Positions 1-7,110 of a DNA stretch of 12,234 nt are shown here, in pieces (position 1 is the first letter of the stretch; each line of letters opens with the position of its first letter). The notes beneath the pieces are model-generated. The model saw only the letters and a program-made list of their open reading frames with translations, was not told the DNA's origin and searched no databases. Position numbers and translations under genes: made by a program. The stretch is from Syntrophomonadaceae bacterium (lineage in GTDB: Bacteria > Bacillota > Syntrophomonadia > Syntrophomonadales > Syntrophomonadaceae). The stretch is from assembly GCA_012840625.1 (NCBI GenBank), contig DUSB01000036.1:1-12234 (forward strand). Direction: 5' to 3'.

Positions 1-1
1 A

Positions 2-1030
2 ATGGATACCGTTTCGGTGGGGGAAATTGTAGCTATTTCAGGGATTGAAGGTATTGAAATAGGAGATACCCTTTGTTCCATTGAACATCCTGAACCCGTT
101 CCCTTTGTAAACATTGATGAGCCAACTATTTCGATGAATTTTGTTGTTAACGATAGCCCTATGGCAGGTATGGAGGGCAACTATATTACCAGCCGCCACT
201 TACGGGATCGACTGATGCGTGAACTTCTGTCCAATGTAGCCTTAAAAGTAGAAGAGATTTCACCTGATTGTTTTAAGGTTTCTGGACGCGGAGAGCTCCA
301 TCTATCTATACTCATAGAGACTATGCGCCGTGAAGGCTATGAGTTTGCGGTAACACGACCCGAGGTCATATTAAAAGAGTTTGATGGACGGGTTGAGGAA
401 CCGATTGAACGGCTTTATATTGAGGTGCCCGAAGAATATGTTGGTACTGTTATAGAAGGTCTCGGAAAACGTAAGGGTGAATTACTCAATATGGTAAATG
501 GAACCGGCGATACCGTAAAGCTGGACTTTAGTATTCCCGCCCGTGGGCTGATTGGGTATCGCTCTGAATTTTTAACTGATACCAGAGGAAATGGTATCAT
601 GCATCATGCTTTTGATAGCTTTCAACCCTACAAAGGCGAGATGGAAACCCGTTCCTGCGGATCATTGGTTGCAGCCGAAAATGGAACCGCTGTTACCTAC
701 GGTTTGTATCATGCTCAGGAACGTGGAACTTTGTTTATCGGACCGGGTACCCAGGTTTACGCAGGTATGATTGTGGGAGAAAACGCCCGCAGCACAGATA
801 TTGATGTCAATGTATGCAAGAAAAAGCACCTAACAAACACACGAGCATCCGGTTCTGATGATGCTTTGCGCCTTGCACCACCACAAATTATGTCTTTAGA
901 AAAAAGCCTGGAGTTTATAGCCGATGATGAGCTGCTGGAAGTTACACCGCAATCGTTAAGACTGCGCAAGCAAATCCTGAATAAATCTGAACGAGCCAAA
1001 GCCAATCATAAAAAAGATCGAGCCTGTTAA
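2..1030 (+). CDS. typA: Ribosome-associated GTPase TypA/BipA, C-terminal part (5' end outside window)
   Basis: This is the C-terminal half of the translational GTPase TypA/BipA, which binds the ribosome and helps assembly and translation under cold or stress. About 342 residues are visible out of roughly 610 normal for the family; the GTPase domain lies off the left edge, and the Met at position 2 is internal, not the start. The visible part holds the end of the EF-Tu-like domain 2, the EF-G domain III-like region (SGRGELHLSILIE, about residues 94-106), the domain V-like region (PARGLIGYRSEFLTDTRGNG) and the TypA-specific C-terminal domain. That last domain has the diagnostic stretch KKKHLTNTRASGSDDALRL, followed by LEFIADDELLEVTPQSLR. 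The reading frame is intact to the TAA, and a terminator follows about 35 bases downstream. The family call is secure because the C-terminal domain is not found in EF-G or LepA. Confidence 0.96.
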   Translation: MDTVSVGEIVAISGIEGIEIGDTLCSIEHPEPVPFVNIDEPTISMNFVVNDSPMAGMEGNYITSRHLRDRLMRELLSNVALKVEEISPDCFKVSGRGELHLSILIETMRREGYEFAVTRPEVILKEFDGRVEEPIERLYIEVPEEYVGTVIEGLGKRKGELLNMVNGTGDTVKLDFSIPARGLIGYRSEFLTDTRGNGIMHHAFDSFQPYKGEMETRSCGSLVAAENGTAVTYGLYHAQERGTLFIGPGTQVYAGMIVGENARSTDIDVNVCKKKHLTNTRASGSDDALRLAPPQIMSLEKSLEFIADDELLEVTPQSLRLRKQILNKSERAKANHKKDRAC

Positions 1031-1063
1031 GGCAGGTGCAAATCATTATATGTTAATGGGTAG

Positions 1064-1102
1064 TGAAGGGACTGGTCCAGGCAGATCCCTTCATTTTTCA
1101 TT
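1064..1102 (+). terminator. Rho-independent terminator after typA
   Basis: An 8-bp perfect stem TGAAGGGA (1064-1071) pairs with TCCCTTCA (1086-1093) across a 14-base loop, and TTTTTCATTT follows directly. It sits 34 bases after the typA stop and just before the convergent yitT-like gene ends. The bases on the other side of the stem are not T-rich when read on the minus strand, so it should act mainly for typA. Confidence 0.75.
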
Positions 1103-1111
1103 TATAAAATA

Positions 1112-2008
1112 TTAAAAATCGGCTGCACTGCTTTTAAAGCCTGCACCATAAACTTCCGTGGTATCACTGATGGTAATAAATGCCCCCGGATCCAGGGTGA
1201 AGACTATTTCTTTAAGCCGGGGAACCTGAGTTTTCCCCACTGTAACCATCAGAATATTTTTGTCTTCGCCACTATAAGCACCATACCCGGTTAAATAAGT
1301 ACAGCCACGATATAAATTATGAATTATTTCGTAGGCGATATCTTCATTTTTAGCCGATACCACCATAGCTGTCTTGCTGGCTCCAAATCCCAGCTGAATC
1401 GCATCGGTAACCCGCCCCGTTACAAAAATAGAAATAGCACTAAAAAGCATCAATTCGATATTAGCCATTAATAGAAACAGAAGTAGTATCAGCAAATTAA
1501 CCATAAAAGAAACCGTGCCAATATTGTATCCTCGATAGCGGCGAATAATAACTGCGATGATATCTAAACCCCCGGCACTACCTTTAGACAGCAGATTGAT
1601 TCCGCTTCCTATCCCCACTATTACCCCGCCCAGAATAGCAGATAAAAGCATATCTTCGATACCCAGATTAATAGTCCAGCTTTTCGCTATCCCCAGGAAA
1701 AATGTCAGCGATAAAGTTCCGATCAAACTATAAAATGCAAACCTCGTGCTGACAAAGCGATAACCAGCAGCAAAAATAGGTATATTCAAGAGTAAATACC
1801 AGACCCATACATCCACATCGGTTAGAAACTTCATAATCATAGCCATACCGGTGATCCCGCCGGTGAGCAGGTGGGCAGGAATTAACACCAATTGAATGCC
1901 AGCGGCAGTAATAAAGCATCCCAGTAATATGCCCAGGATGTCGCGTAAAGATATCTTTTCTTTAAAACGCTTCATTTGATATACCATATTATCCATGGTT
2001 TTGTTCAT
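1112..2008 (-). CDS. YitT family membrane protein (YitT_membrane + DUF2179)
   Basis: This is an integral membrane protein of the YitT/YvjA/YpjC family, common in Firmicutes and without an established transport substrate. In its 298 residues, hydrophobic segments lie at roughly 22-42, 48-60, 67-83, 90-106, 121-140 and 162-198. The N-terminal membrane part has the family-typical LLTGGITGMAMI and SKGSAGGLDIIA loops. A soluble C-terminal DUF2179 domain (about 205-293) ends in the characteristic LDPGAFITISDTTEVYGAGF. Related DUF2179 domains resemble ligand-binding regulatory domains. The ATG at 2006-2008 is preceded by GGGAGG (2018-2023) at nine bases, which supports this start over the in-frame ATGs at Met5 and Met8. 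The gene stands alone, convergent with typA and divergent from the MATE gene, with its own sigma-A-like promoter upstream. The family call is firm; the physiological role is not known. Confidence 0.92.
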   Translation of the reverse strand: MNKTMDNMVYQMKRFKEKISLRDILGILLGCFITAAGIQLVLIPAHLLTGGITGMAMIMKFLTDVDVWVWYLLLNIPIFAAGYRFVSTRFAFYSLIGTLSLTFFLGIAKSWTINLGIEDMLLSAILGGVIVGIGSGINLLSKGSAGGLDIIAVIIRRYRGYNIGTVSFMVNLLILLLFLLMANIELMLFSAISIFVTGRVTDAIQLGFGASKTAMVVSAKNEDIAYEIIHNLYRGCTYLTGYGAYSGEDKNILMVTVGKTQVPRLKEIVFTLDPGAFITISDTTEVYGAGFKSSAADF

Positions 2009-2028
2009 GATGGCATACCTCCCGTTTC

Positions 2029-2057
2029 TTGTGTTTTCATACCATTATAGTTATAGT
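2029..2057 (+). promoter_or_regulatory. Possible divergent promoter for the MATE gene
   Basis: On the plus strand TTGTGT (2029-2034) lies 17 bases before TATAGT (2052-2057), which matches TATAAT at five of six positions. It would overlap the opposing yitT-like promoter face to face. The -35 match is only three of six, so this is tentative; no better sigma-A pair is seen before the MATE start. Confidence 0.3.
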
Positions 2058-2073
2058 GAAATTTGTATTGCAA
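2044..2073 (-). promoter_or_regulatory. Sigma-A-type promoter for the yitT-like gene
   Basis: Read on the minus strand, TTGCAA (2068-2073) and a perfect TATAAT (2044-2049) are 18 bases apart, 36 bases upstream of the ATG. The -35 box lies inside a short inverted repeat, GTATT-GCA-AATAC (2065-2077), which could be a repressor site or chance in AT-rich DNA. Confidence 0.6.
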
Positions 2074-2094
2074 ATACTAATTTATTTTTAAGAA

Positions 2095-2100
2095 GAGGAG
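2095..2100 (+). promoter_or_regulatory. Ribosome binding site fixing the TTG start of the MATE gene
   Basis: GAGGAG lies nine bases before TTG at 2110-2112. No ATG lies near this position in frame: the next in-frame Met is residue 24, inside the first membrane helix. The TTG is therefore the likely start. Confidence 0.7.
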
Positions 2101-2109
2101 AATTCTTCA

Positions 2110-3468
2110 TTGAAATTCCAGGGTGATCTTGCTAACGACCAGGTTCGCAAACTGCTTATTACTCTATCCTTGCCCGCCATGATTGGCATGACGGTACAGG
2201 CTTTATACAATGTAGTCGATACCTTCTGGGTTGGACGCCTAGGTCCTGAAGCTATTGCTGCTTTAACCATATGCTTTCCTATTCAAATGATTATGATTGC
2301 TCTGGCCAGTGGTACCGGAACAGGATTAAGTTCCATCATATCACGGCGTCTGGGAGAAGGCCGACCTGATGATGTAGCCAACGCCGTTCATCATGGTTTC
2401 CTTATTGTACTCGTATACGGCCTAGTTATAACCACCCTGGGTCTACTATGGGCTCAACCACTACTGCGTGTGTTTGGTGCTACTTCTGAACTTTTTATGC
2501 TTAGCCTGGAATACATACAATTGATTCTGGCTGGTAGCACGTTAATGTTCTTTGCGGTCTTATCCGGTTCTATGCTGCATGCCCACGGAGATGCAGGCAC
2601 TCCCATGAAATCTATGGTTACCGGAGCAGTGATTAATATTGTACTGGATCCATTTCTGATCTTTGGCATTGGTCCGTTTCCTGCTATGGGAGTAAGGGGA
2701 GCTGCCCTGGCAACAGTCATCGGACAAATGGGAAGCTGTACAGTAAATTTTCGGCGCATTTTTATCCAAAAACAGCTACCTCTATCAAGCAAAACTTTTA
2801 ACCTGAGCTTCAGCATGCTGGGGGAAATCTATAAAGTTGGTTTTCCGTCTATGATCATGCAGTTTATGAATAGTGCTCTCATTGTTATTATGAATTGGAT
2901 CCTGGGGTCTTACAGCTACCTGGCTATTAGTGCTGCCGGGATCTACTTTCGCATTGAATCGCTAATATTTATGCCTGCCATGGGAATAACCCAGGGTTTC
3001 CTGCCCATTGCTGGTTTTGCCTATGGCGCTAAACGTCTGGACCGCTTAAAGGAATCCATTAAAGATGCCTGTCTGGGAACGTTTCTGCTGATGACTTTAG
3101 GTTTTGTATTGTTTCAGCTATTTCCGGCTCCCATCATAGGAGCTTTTAATAAAAACCCCGACTTAATAAGAATTGGTACCGAATGTATGCGCTTGATCAG
3201 TCTGCTGCTTCCACTGGTGGGGCCGTCGATTATATTATCTACGATGTTTCAGGCAGTTGGTAAGGGTTATACCGCCATGTGGCTTTCTTTATTACGGCAG
3301 CTTATCTTCTTGTTACCGGCAATTTTAGTATTGCAAAAATACCTGGGTATCAAAGGGGTATGGCTGGCTTTCCCCTTTTCCGATCTGCTGTCATTTATTA
3401 TAACCGTTTATATTGCATGGAATTTTCTGCGCAAATTAACCGTAGAACTGGAACAGAACTCAGCATAG
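2110..3468 (+). CDS. MATE family multidrug/toxin efflux transporter
   Basis: This is a 452-residue polytopic membrane protein of the MATE (MatE) family, which exports cationic drugs, dyes or metabolites in exchange for Na+ or H+ across the cytoplasmic membrane. The N-terminus (MKFQGDLANDQVRKLLITLS, then LPAMIGMTVQALYNVVDTFW) is typical of the clostridial/NorM-like branch. The two MatE repeats cover about residues 15-175 and 238-400, with the family motifs NIVLDPFLIFG (166-176) and MGVRGAALATVIGQ (183-196). Length and about twelve hydrophobic segments fit a complete transporter. It starts at TTG 2110 with GAGGAG nine bases upstream. It is 22 bases ahead of a THUMP methyltransferase gene and probably co-transcribed with it, although no functional link is obvious. 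Substrate cannot be told from sequence. Confidence 0.94.
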   Translation: MKFQGDLANDQVRKLLITLSLPAMIGMTVQALYNVVDTFWVGRLGPEAIAALTICFPIQMIMIALASGTGTGLSSIISRRLGEGRPDDVANAVHHGFLIVLVYGLVITTLGLLWAQPLLRVFGATSELFMLSLEYIQLILAGSTLMFFAVLSGSMLHAHGDAGTPMKSMVTGAVINIVLDPFLIFGIGPFPAMGVRGAALATVIGQMGSCTVNFRRIFIQKQLPLSSKTFNLSFSMLGEIYKVGFPSMIMQFMNSALIVIMNWILGSYSYLAISAAGIYFRIESLIFMPAMGITQGFLPIAGFAYGAKRLDRLKESIKDACLGTFLLMTLGFVLFQLFPAPIIGAFNKNPDLIRIGTECMRLISLLLPLVGPSIILSTMFQAVGKGYTAMWLSLLRQLIFLLPAILVLQKYLGIKGVWLAFPFSDLLSFIITVYIAWNFLRKLTVELEQNSA

Positions 3469-3490
3469 ACATAAAAGGAGAAATTGCTTT

Positions 3491-4657
3491 ATGAAAGTTA
3501 AGCTTATCGCTACTTCGGCCTTTGGTTTAGAGGCATTGGTGGCCAATGAAATTAAACAATTAGGGGGCCAGGATGTTCAGGTGCAAAACGGCCGTGTAGA
3601 TTTTACCGCCGAAGCTAAAGACATTGCCCGCTATAATTTATGGTTGCGTTGTGCAGACCGTCTACTGCTAAAAGCAGGTGAATTCAAAGCTCGAAGTTTT
3701 GACCAATTGTTTGAAGGAACCCGAAAACTCAACTGGCCTGACTTCTTGCCGGAAAATGCCCGTTTCCCGGTGGAAGGCAAATCAGTGCAATCCCAGCTAT
3801 ACAGCGTTTCAGACTGTCAAGCCATTGTTAAGAAGGCCATCGTAGAAAAGCTGAAAACACGCTATTCGCAATCCTGGTTTGAAGAAAGCGGCCCTCTTTA
3901 CCGAATCCAGGTATCCATCTTAAAAGATATTGTTACCTTAAGCATCGATACCAGTGGTGCAGGTCTGCATAAACGTGGATATCGTCAATTAAGCTCCCCA
4001 GCACCATTAAAAGAGACTCTGGCCGCTGCCATGGTGATACTGAGCCGCTGGAAAGCAGATCGGCCCTTTATTGATCCATTTTGCGGTTCTGGGACCATTC
4101 CGATTGAAGCGGCGTTGATAGGTAAAAACATAGCTCCCGGAATCAATCGTCGTTTTGTGGCCGAAGAATGGAATCAGTTACCCTCCCTGATCTGGTCCAG
4201 AGCCAGGGAGGAAGCTCACGACCTGATCATCAAAAAGCAACAACTGGGGATCATTGGTTACGATATAGATAATTCCGTATTACAGATGGCTCGCTTTCAC
4301 ACCAGTAAAGCAGGATTGGGAAAAGAGCTGCACTGGCAAAGACAAGATGTTCGCCAAGTGCGTTCGCGTTATTCTTATGGTTATGTAGTATCCAATCCTC
4401 CTTATGGTGAACGCCTAGGCAAACAGGAGGAAATAGAAAAACTATACCGTGATACAGGTCGGGCTCTCCAGGAGGCTCTGCCTACCTGGTCTTATTATTT
4501 CTTAAGCCCGCAACCCGGTTTTGAAAAGCTCTTCGGGCGACGAGCAGACAAAAACCGCAAACTTTATAATGGGCGAATTGAATGCCGCTACTACCAATTT
4601 TTTGGGCCTAAACCCGATAAACTACAAGGCCCCTTCACTCTCCACCAACCGGTTTAA
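3491..4657 (+). CDS. THUMP-domain class I SAM-dependent rRNA (guanine-N2) methyltransferase, YpsC/RlmL-like
   Basis: This RNA methyltransferase of the UPF0020/RlmL-N family (B. subtilis YpsC type) most likely makes an N2-methylguanosine in 23S rRNA. The 388-residue protein has an N-terminal ferredoxin-like plus THUMP RNA-binding region (about 1-155; FPVEGKSVQSQLYSVSDCQAI is characteristic) and a Rossmann methyltransferase domain. SAM motif I is DPFCGSGTIPIEAA (D195 onward), the ribose-binding acid lies in IGYDID, and the catalytic motif NPPYGERLG starts at N302. It corresponds to the N-terminal enzyme of E. coli RlmKL, without the RlmK domain, as usual in Firmicutes. The start ATG has AAGGAG ten bases upstream. 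The stop TAA (4655-4657) lies inside a terminator hairpin. The exact target base is inferred from the family. Confidence 0.93.
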   Translation: MKVKLIATSAFGLEALVANEIKQLGGQDVQVQNGRVDFTAEAKDIARYNLWLRCADRLLLKAGEFKARSFDQLFEGTRKLNWPDFLPENARFPVEGKSVQSQLYSVSDCQAIVKKAIVEKLKTRYSQSWFEESGPLYRIQVSILKDIVTLSIDTSGAGLHKRGYRQLSSPAPLKETLAAAMVILSRWKADRPFIDPFCGSGTIPIEAALIGKNIAPGINRRFVAEEWNQLPSLIWSRAREEAHDLIIKKQQLGIIGYDIDNSVLQMARFHTSKAGLGKELHWQRQDVRQVRSRYSYGYVVSNPPYGERLGKQEEIEKLYRDTGRALQEALPTWSYYFLSPQPGFEKLFGRRADKNRKLYNGRIECRYYQFFGPKPDKLQGPFTLHQPV

Positions 4658-4680
4658 TAAAACCGGTTTTTTTATTTTAT
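4647..4680 (+). terminator. Strong rho-independent terminator overlapping the methyltransferase stop codon
   Basis: A 9-bp perfect stem AACCGGTTT (4647-4655) pairs with AAACCGGTT (4660-4668) around the loop AATA, and a T-rich tract follows to about 4685. The TAA stop (4655-4657) falls at the top of the stem. It ends the MATE-methyltransferase unit and separates it from the mannose operon. Confidence 0.9.
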
Positions 4681-4685
4681 TTTTT

Positions 4686-4849
4686 AATCAGACTATTCTT
4701 ATGTATAAGTATTGAGGCAATGGTCAAAATATTAGTTGAGACCTTTTTAATCGCTTTTCGTGTATGATTTTCGGATAAAAAGCATAGACTTCTTTTATGA
4801 GGTGGAGAACATATAAAAAGGTAAAAGTGAATAAGGAGAGTTGTGACCA
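4686..4849 (+). promoter_or_regulatory. Upstream region of the GDP-mannose/glycosyltransferase operon
   Basis: This AT-rich leader of about 165 bases must carry the operon promoter because a strong terminator lies just before it. No consensus sigma-A pair is present. The best elements are TATGAT (4763-4768), whose nearest TTGAGA (4736-4741) is 21 bases away, and TATAAG (4704-4709), whose -35 would fall in the terminator tract. The operon may need an activator or another sigma factor. AAGGAG (4833-4838) serves the TTG start at 4850. Confidence 0.35.
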
Positions 4850-5914
4850 TTGTCTGCACAAAATCCTTTGGTATCAATAGTATTAGCAGGCGGCAGAGGG
4901 CTGCGTTTATGGCCGGAAAGCCGGCGGCAACGTCCCAAACAATTATGCCGTTTTATAAATAATAAAACCATGCTGGATCATACCCTGGATCGTTTAAAGC
5001 TAGCTGGCTTCGGACAGGTTCTTATCGTAACCAGTGATGACCTTAAACCGTCTATCGCCAATTTAGTCCAGAACAGAGATGATGCTGAATATATTACTAT
5101 TTTAAGTGAACCAGAAGGAAAAAATACCGCGCCTGCTCTGGGACTGGCTCTGGCACATTTGTATCCCTTTCAGGAAGAATTAATCATTGGAGTCTTTCCA
5201 GCTGATCATCATGTCCTGGATACTGAGGCATTTGTACACAGTATTGAAAAAGCTGTCCAGGCTGCCCGCTTGAATCAGGTAGCAACCATTGGCATTACTC
5301 CTGATCGACCTGAAACTGGTTACGGATATATTGAACAAACCTATTGGGAGGTAGGAGAGCTTCCTGATGTATATCATGTACGTTCCTTTTGTGAAAAGCC
5401 TGATCAGCCCACTGCCAAAAGCTATGTTGAAAGCGGACGGCATATGTGGAATTCAGGTATATTTATTGGTAAAGCCCATACTTTCCTGGAAGAATTTAAG
5501 CAGCACCTGCCGGAGATCCATGAAAAAATGCTGGGCGGTTTAGAATCATATCTATCTTCGTATTCTTATCTCCCTGATATCAGCCTGGATTATGGCATTG
5601 CTGAAAAATGTGAACGAATAGCGGTAGTTCCTGCCGATTTCGGCTGGAGTGACCTAGGCAGCTGGGAAGCTCTATCGGAACTTTTCTCGGCCGATGGAAA
5701 GAATAATTGCATTAACGGGCAAAAGGTTGTCGCCTTGGAAAGCGAACAATGTCTGATCAAGCAGGAAGAAAAAAATATTGTATTATTTGGCGTGGAGAAT
5801 CTGCTGGTAGTTGAAAGCGGGGACGTTGTATTTATCGCTGATCGAAATCGTTCCCAGGATATCCGTCAGGTGGTGGCGGAGCTAGAAGCCAAGCAGCACC
5901 TGGATTTATTATAA
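4850..5914 (+). CDS. manC: Mannose-1-phosphate guanylyltransferase (GDP-mannose pyrophosphorylase)
   Basis: It makes GDP-mannose from GTP and mannose 1-phosphate in the cytoplasm, supplying mannosyltransferases. The 354-residue length fits the monofunctional enzyme; the C-terminal cupin isomerase domain of bifunctional ManC/AlgA is absent. Visible motifs are the nucleotide-binding signature LAGGRGLRLWPESRRQRPKQ (residues 12-31), EPEGKNTAPA (87-96), the metal/substrate loop FPADHHV (116-122), RPETGYGYI (153-161), FCEKP (180-184), WNSGIF (200-205) and FGWSDLGSW (264-272). The start is TTG 4850: an in-frame stop lies two codons upstream, the next Met is residue 41 beyond the signature, and AAGGAG is 11 bases before it. 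It leads the operon with two sugar genes, 20 bases before the GT4 gene, which implies that their substrate chemistry is mannose-based. Specificity for GTP/mannose over other sugar nucleotides is inferred from motif similarity. Confidence 0.94.
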   Translation: MSAQNPLVSIVLAGGRGLRLWPESRRQRPKQLCRFINNKTMLDHTLDRLKLAGFGQVLIVTSDDLKPSIANLVQNRDDAEYITILSEPEGKNTAPALGLALAHLYPFQEELIIGVFPADHHVLDTEAFVHSIEKAVQAARLNQVATIGITPDRPETGYGYIEQTYWEVGELPDVYHVRSFCEKPDQPTAKSYVESGRHMWNSGIFIGKAHTFLEEFKQHLPEIHEKMLGGLESYLSSYSYLPDISLDYGIAEKCERIAVVPADFGWSDLGSWEALSELFSADGKNNCINGQKVVALESEQCLIKQEEKNIVLFGVENLLVVESGDVVFIADRNRSQDIRQVVAELEAKQHLDLL

Positions 5915-5934
5915 GGAAAAGGAGTGGTAAAAAG

Positions 5935-7110
5935 ATGCGAGTTTTAAATATTGGAACCTATCCTCCCAAACAATGCGGAATTGCTACGTTTTCTATGGAT
6001 ATACGTAATAGTTTAACGGTTAATGGTATAACCGTTGATGTAATGGCTATTTCAGATGAAAACTATCAATACGCCTATGGTCCCGAAGTAGTATTTAATT
6101 TGCGTCAGCAACATAAATCCGATTATATCAAGGCTGCTGCATTTATTAATGGTTCTCCCTCTATTGATCTGGTGCTTCTTCAACATGAATACGGAATTTA
6201 CGGAGGTCAGGATGGCGAATATCTGCTGGAACTGATAAAGCTTTTGCATAAACCTTTTGTGCTTATTACTCATACGGTTCTGCCTCGACCTTCACGGAAA
6301 CAAAAAGAGGTTCTTTATGAACTATGCAGCAGGGCAGCCGGCATTGTATGTATGACCCGTCATTCGGCACGATTATTAACGGATCTCTATGAAGCACCGG
6401 AAGAAATCCTGTCTATCATCTGTCACGGGGTACCTGCATTCAAAAAACAGGATAGCAACTTTCTTAAACAAAAATATAATTTACAAGATAAAATTGTAAT
6501 CAGTACCTTCGGTCTGCTGGGACCCGGAAAAGGCCTGGAGTTAGGAATTGAAGCGCTTGCTCTTCTAAAAGATAAATTTCCTGATATCCGCTACCTTATT
6601 CTAGGACAGACACATCCCATGTTAAGAAAACTGGAAGGAGAAAAATACCGCCAAATGCTGATTGAATTGGTCCATCAGCGTCAGGTTGAGGAACAGGTTC
6701 TTTTTGTCAATCATTTTTTAACGGATGAGGAATTAGGAGAATATCTGTATATGAGTGATATTTATTTAAGCCCCTATCCCAATAAAGACCAAGCCGTAAG
6801 TGGGACCATGGCTTTTGCTATAGGATGCGGGCGAGCTATTGTCTCAACTTCCTATGCCTATGCAACAGAAATGCTAAGTGAAAACAGAGGATTGTTAGCT
6901 AAAGAAGCAGACCCAGCCGAACTGGCTCACTTAATCGAACAGCTAATTCTAGACCAGGAATTAAAAGCCCGGCTACAAAAAAATGCCTCCCAGCTCGGTC
7001 AAAGCTGGCAATGGCCCAATATAGGTCGGGAATATAAGGAATTTTTCCAGCAAGTGATAGCGATCAATCCGATTGAAAGTGAAGGGAAAAACACCTATGC
7101 TAAATTATAA
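5935..7110 (+). CDS. GT4-like (GT-B fold) glycosyltransferase, probable mannosyltransferase
   Basis: This 391-residue cytoplasmic glycosyltransferase resembles family GT4. The N-terminal Rossmann domain carries TYPPKQCGIATFS (8-20), the acceptor-site glycine loop, and LLQHEYGIYGGQDGEY (81-96). The C-terminal nucleotide-sugar domain begins near residue 185 with HGVP (164-167) just before it, then STFGLLGPGKGLELGIEAL, LGQTHP (223-228) and SGTMAFAIGCGRAIVSTSYA (289-308). The region that usually carries the EX7E motif reads KDQAVSGTMAFAIG and has neither glutamate, as in a divergent GT4 branch. No signal peptide or membrane helix is seen. The ATG has AAAAGGAG (5917-5924) at ten bases. Its position after manC suggests GDP-mannose as donor; acceptor unknown. 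The 3' end overlaps the next start by 14 bases, so translation is probably coupled. Confidence 0.88.
   Translation: MRVLNIGTYPPKQCGIATFSMDIRNSLTVNGITVDVMAISDENYQYAYGPEVVFNLRQQHKSDYIKAAAFINGSPSIDLVLLQHEYGIYGGQDGEYLLELIKLLHKPFVLITHTVLPRPSRKQKEVLYELCSRAAGIVCMTRHSARLLTDLYEAPEEILSIICHGVPAFKKQDSNFLKQKYNLQDKIVISTFGLLGPGKGLELGIEALALLKDKFPDIRYLILGQTHPMLRKLEGEKYRQMLIELVHQRQVEEQVLFVNHFLTDEELGEYLYMSDIYLSPYPNKDQAVSGTMAFAIGCGRAIVSTSYAYATEMLSENRGLLAKEADPAELAHLIEQLILDQELKARLQKNASQLGQSWQWPNIGREYKEFFQQVIAINPIESEGKNTYAKL
7081..7086 (+). promoter_or_regulatory. Ribosome binding site inside the GT4 gene, supporting the ATG start at 7097
   Basis: GAAGGG lies ten bases before ATG 7097-7099. A TTG at 7073, in the same frame, would add eight residues but has no purine-rich site in front of it. 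The ATG gives the N-terminus MLNYNHLLAMTDDIG. Confidence 0.55.

Noticed and set aside
1050..1063. The typA terminator acting also for the convergent yitT-like gene
   Set aside because: Read on the minus strand the stem is not followed by a T-rich tract, so a bidirectional terminator is not supported.
2454..2816. Minus-strand open frame of 120 codons inside the MATE gene
   Set aside because: It is antisense to well-conserved MATE motifs and has no start signal; an overlap shadow is the simplest reading.
4810..4817. CATATAAA as a sporulation sigma-E -10 box for the mannose operon
   Set aside because: It resembles the -10 consensus, but no matching -35 element lies at the needed 13-15 base distance.
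4677..4877. Minus-strand frame of 66 codons across the mannose operon leader
   Set aside because: It covers the terminator tract and the start of manC, has low-complexity AT-driven composition and no recognisable domain.
7073..7096. TTG at 7073 as the start of the toroid-protein gene
   Set aside because: No purine-rich site lies before it, whereas ATG 7097 has GAAGGG at ten bases; the eight extra residues look unlike a conserved N-terminus.
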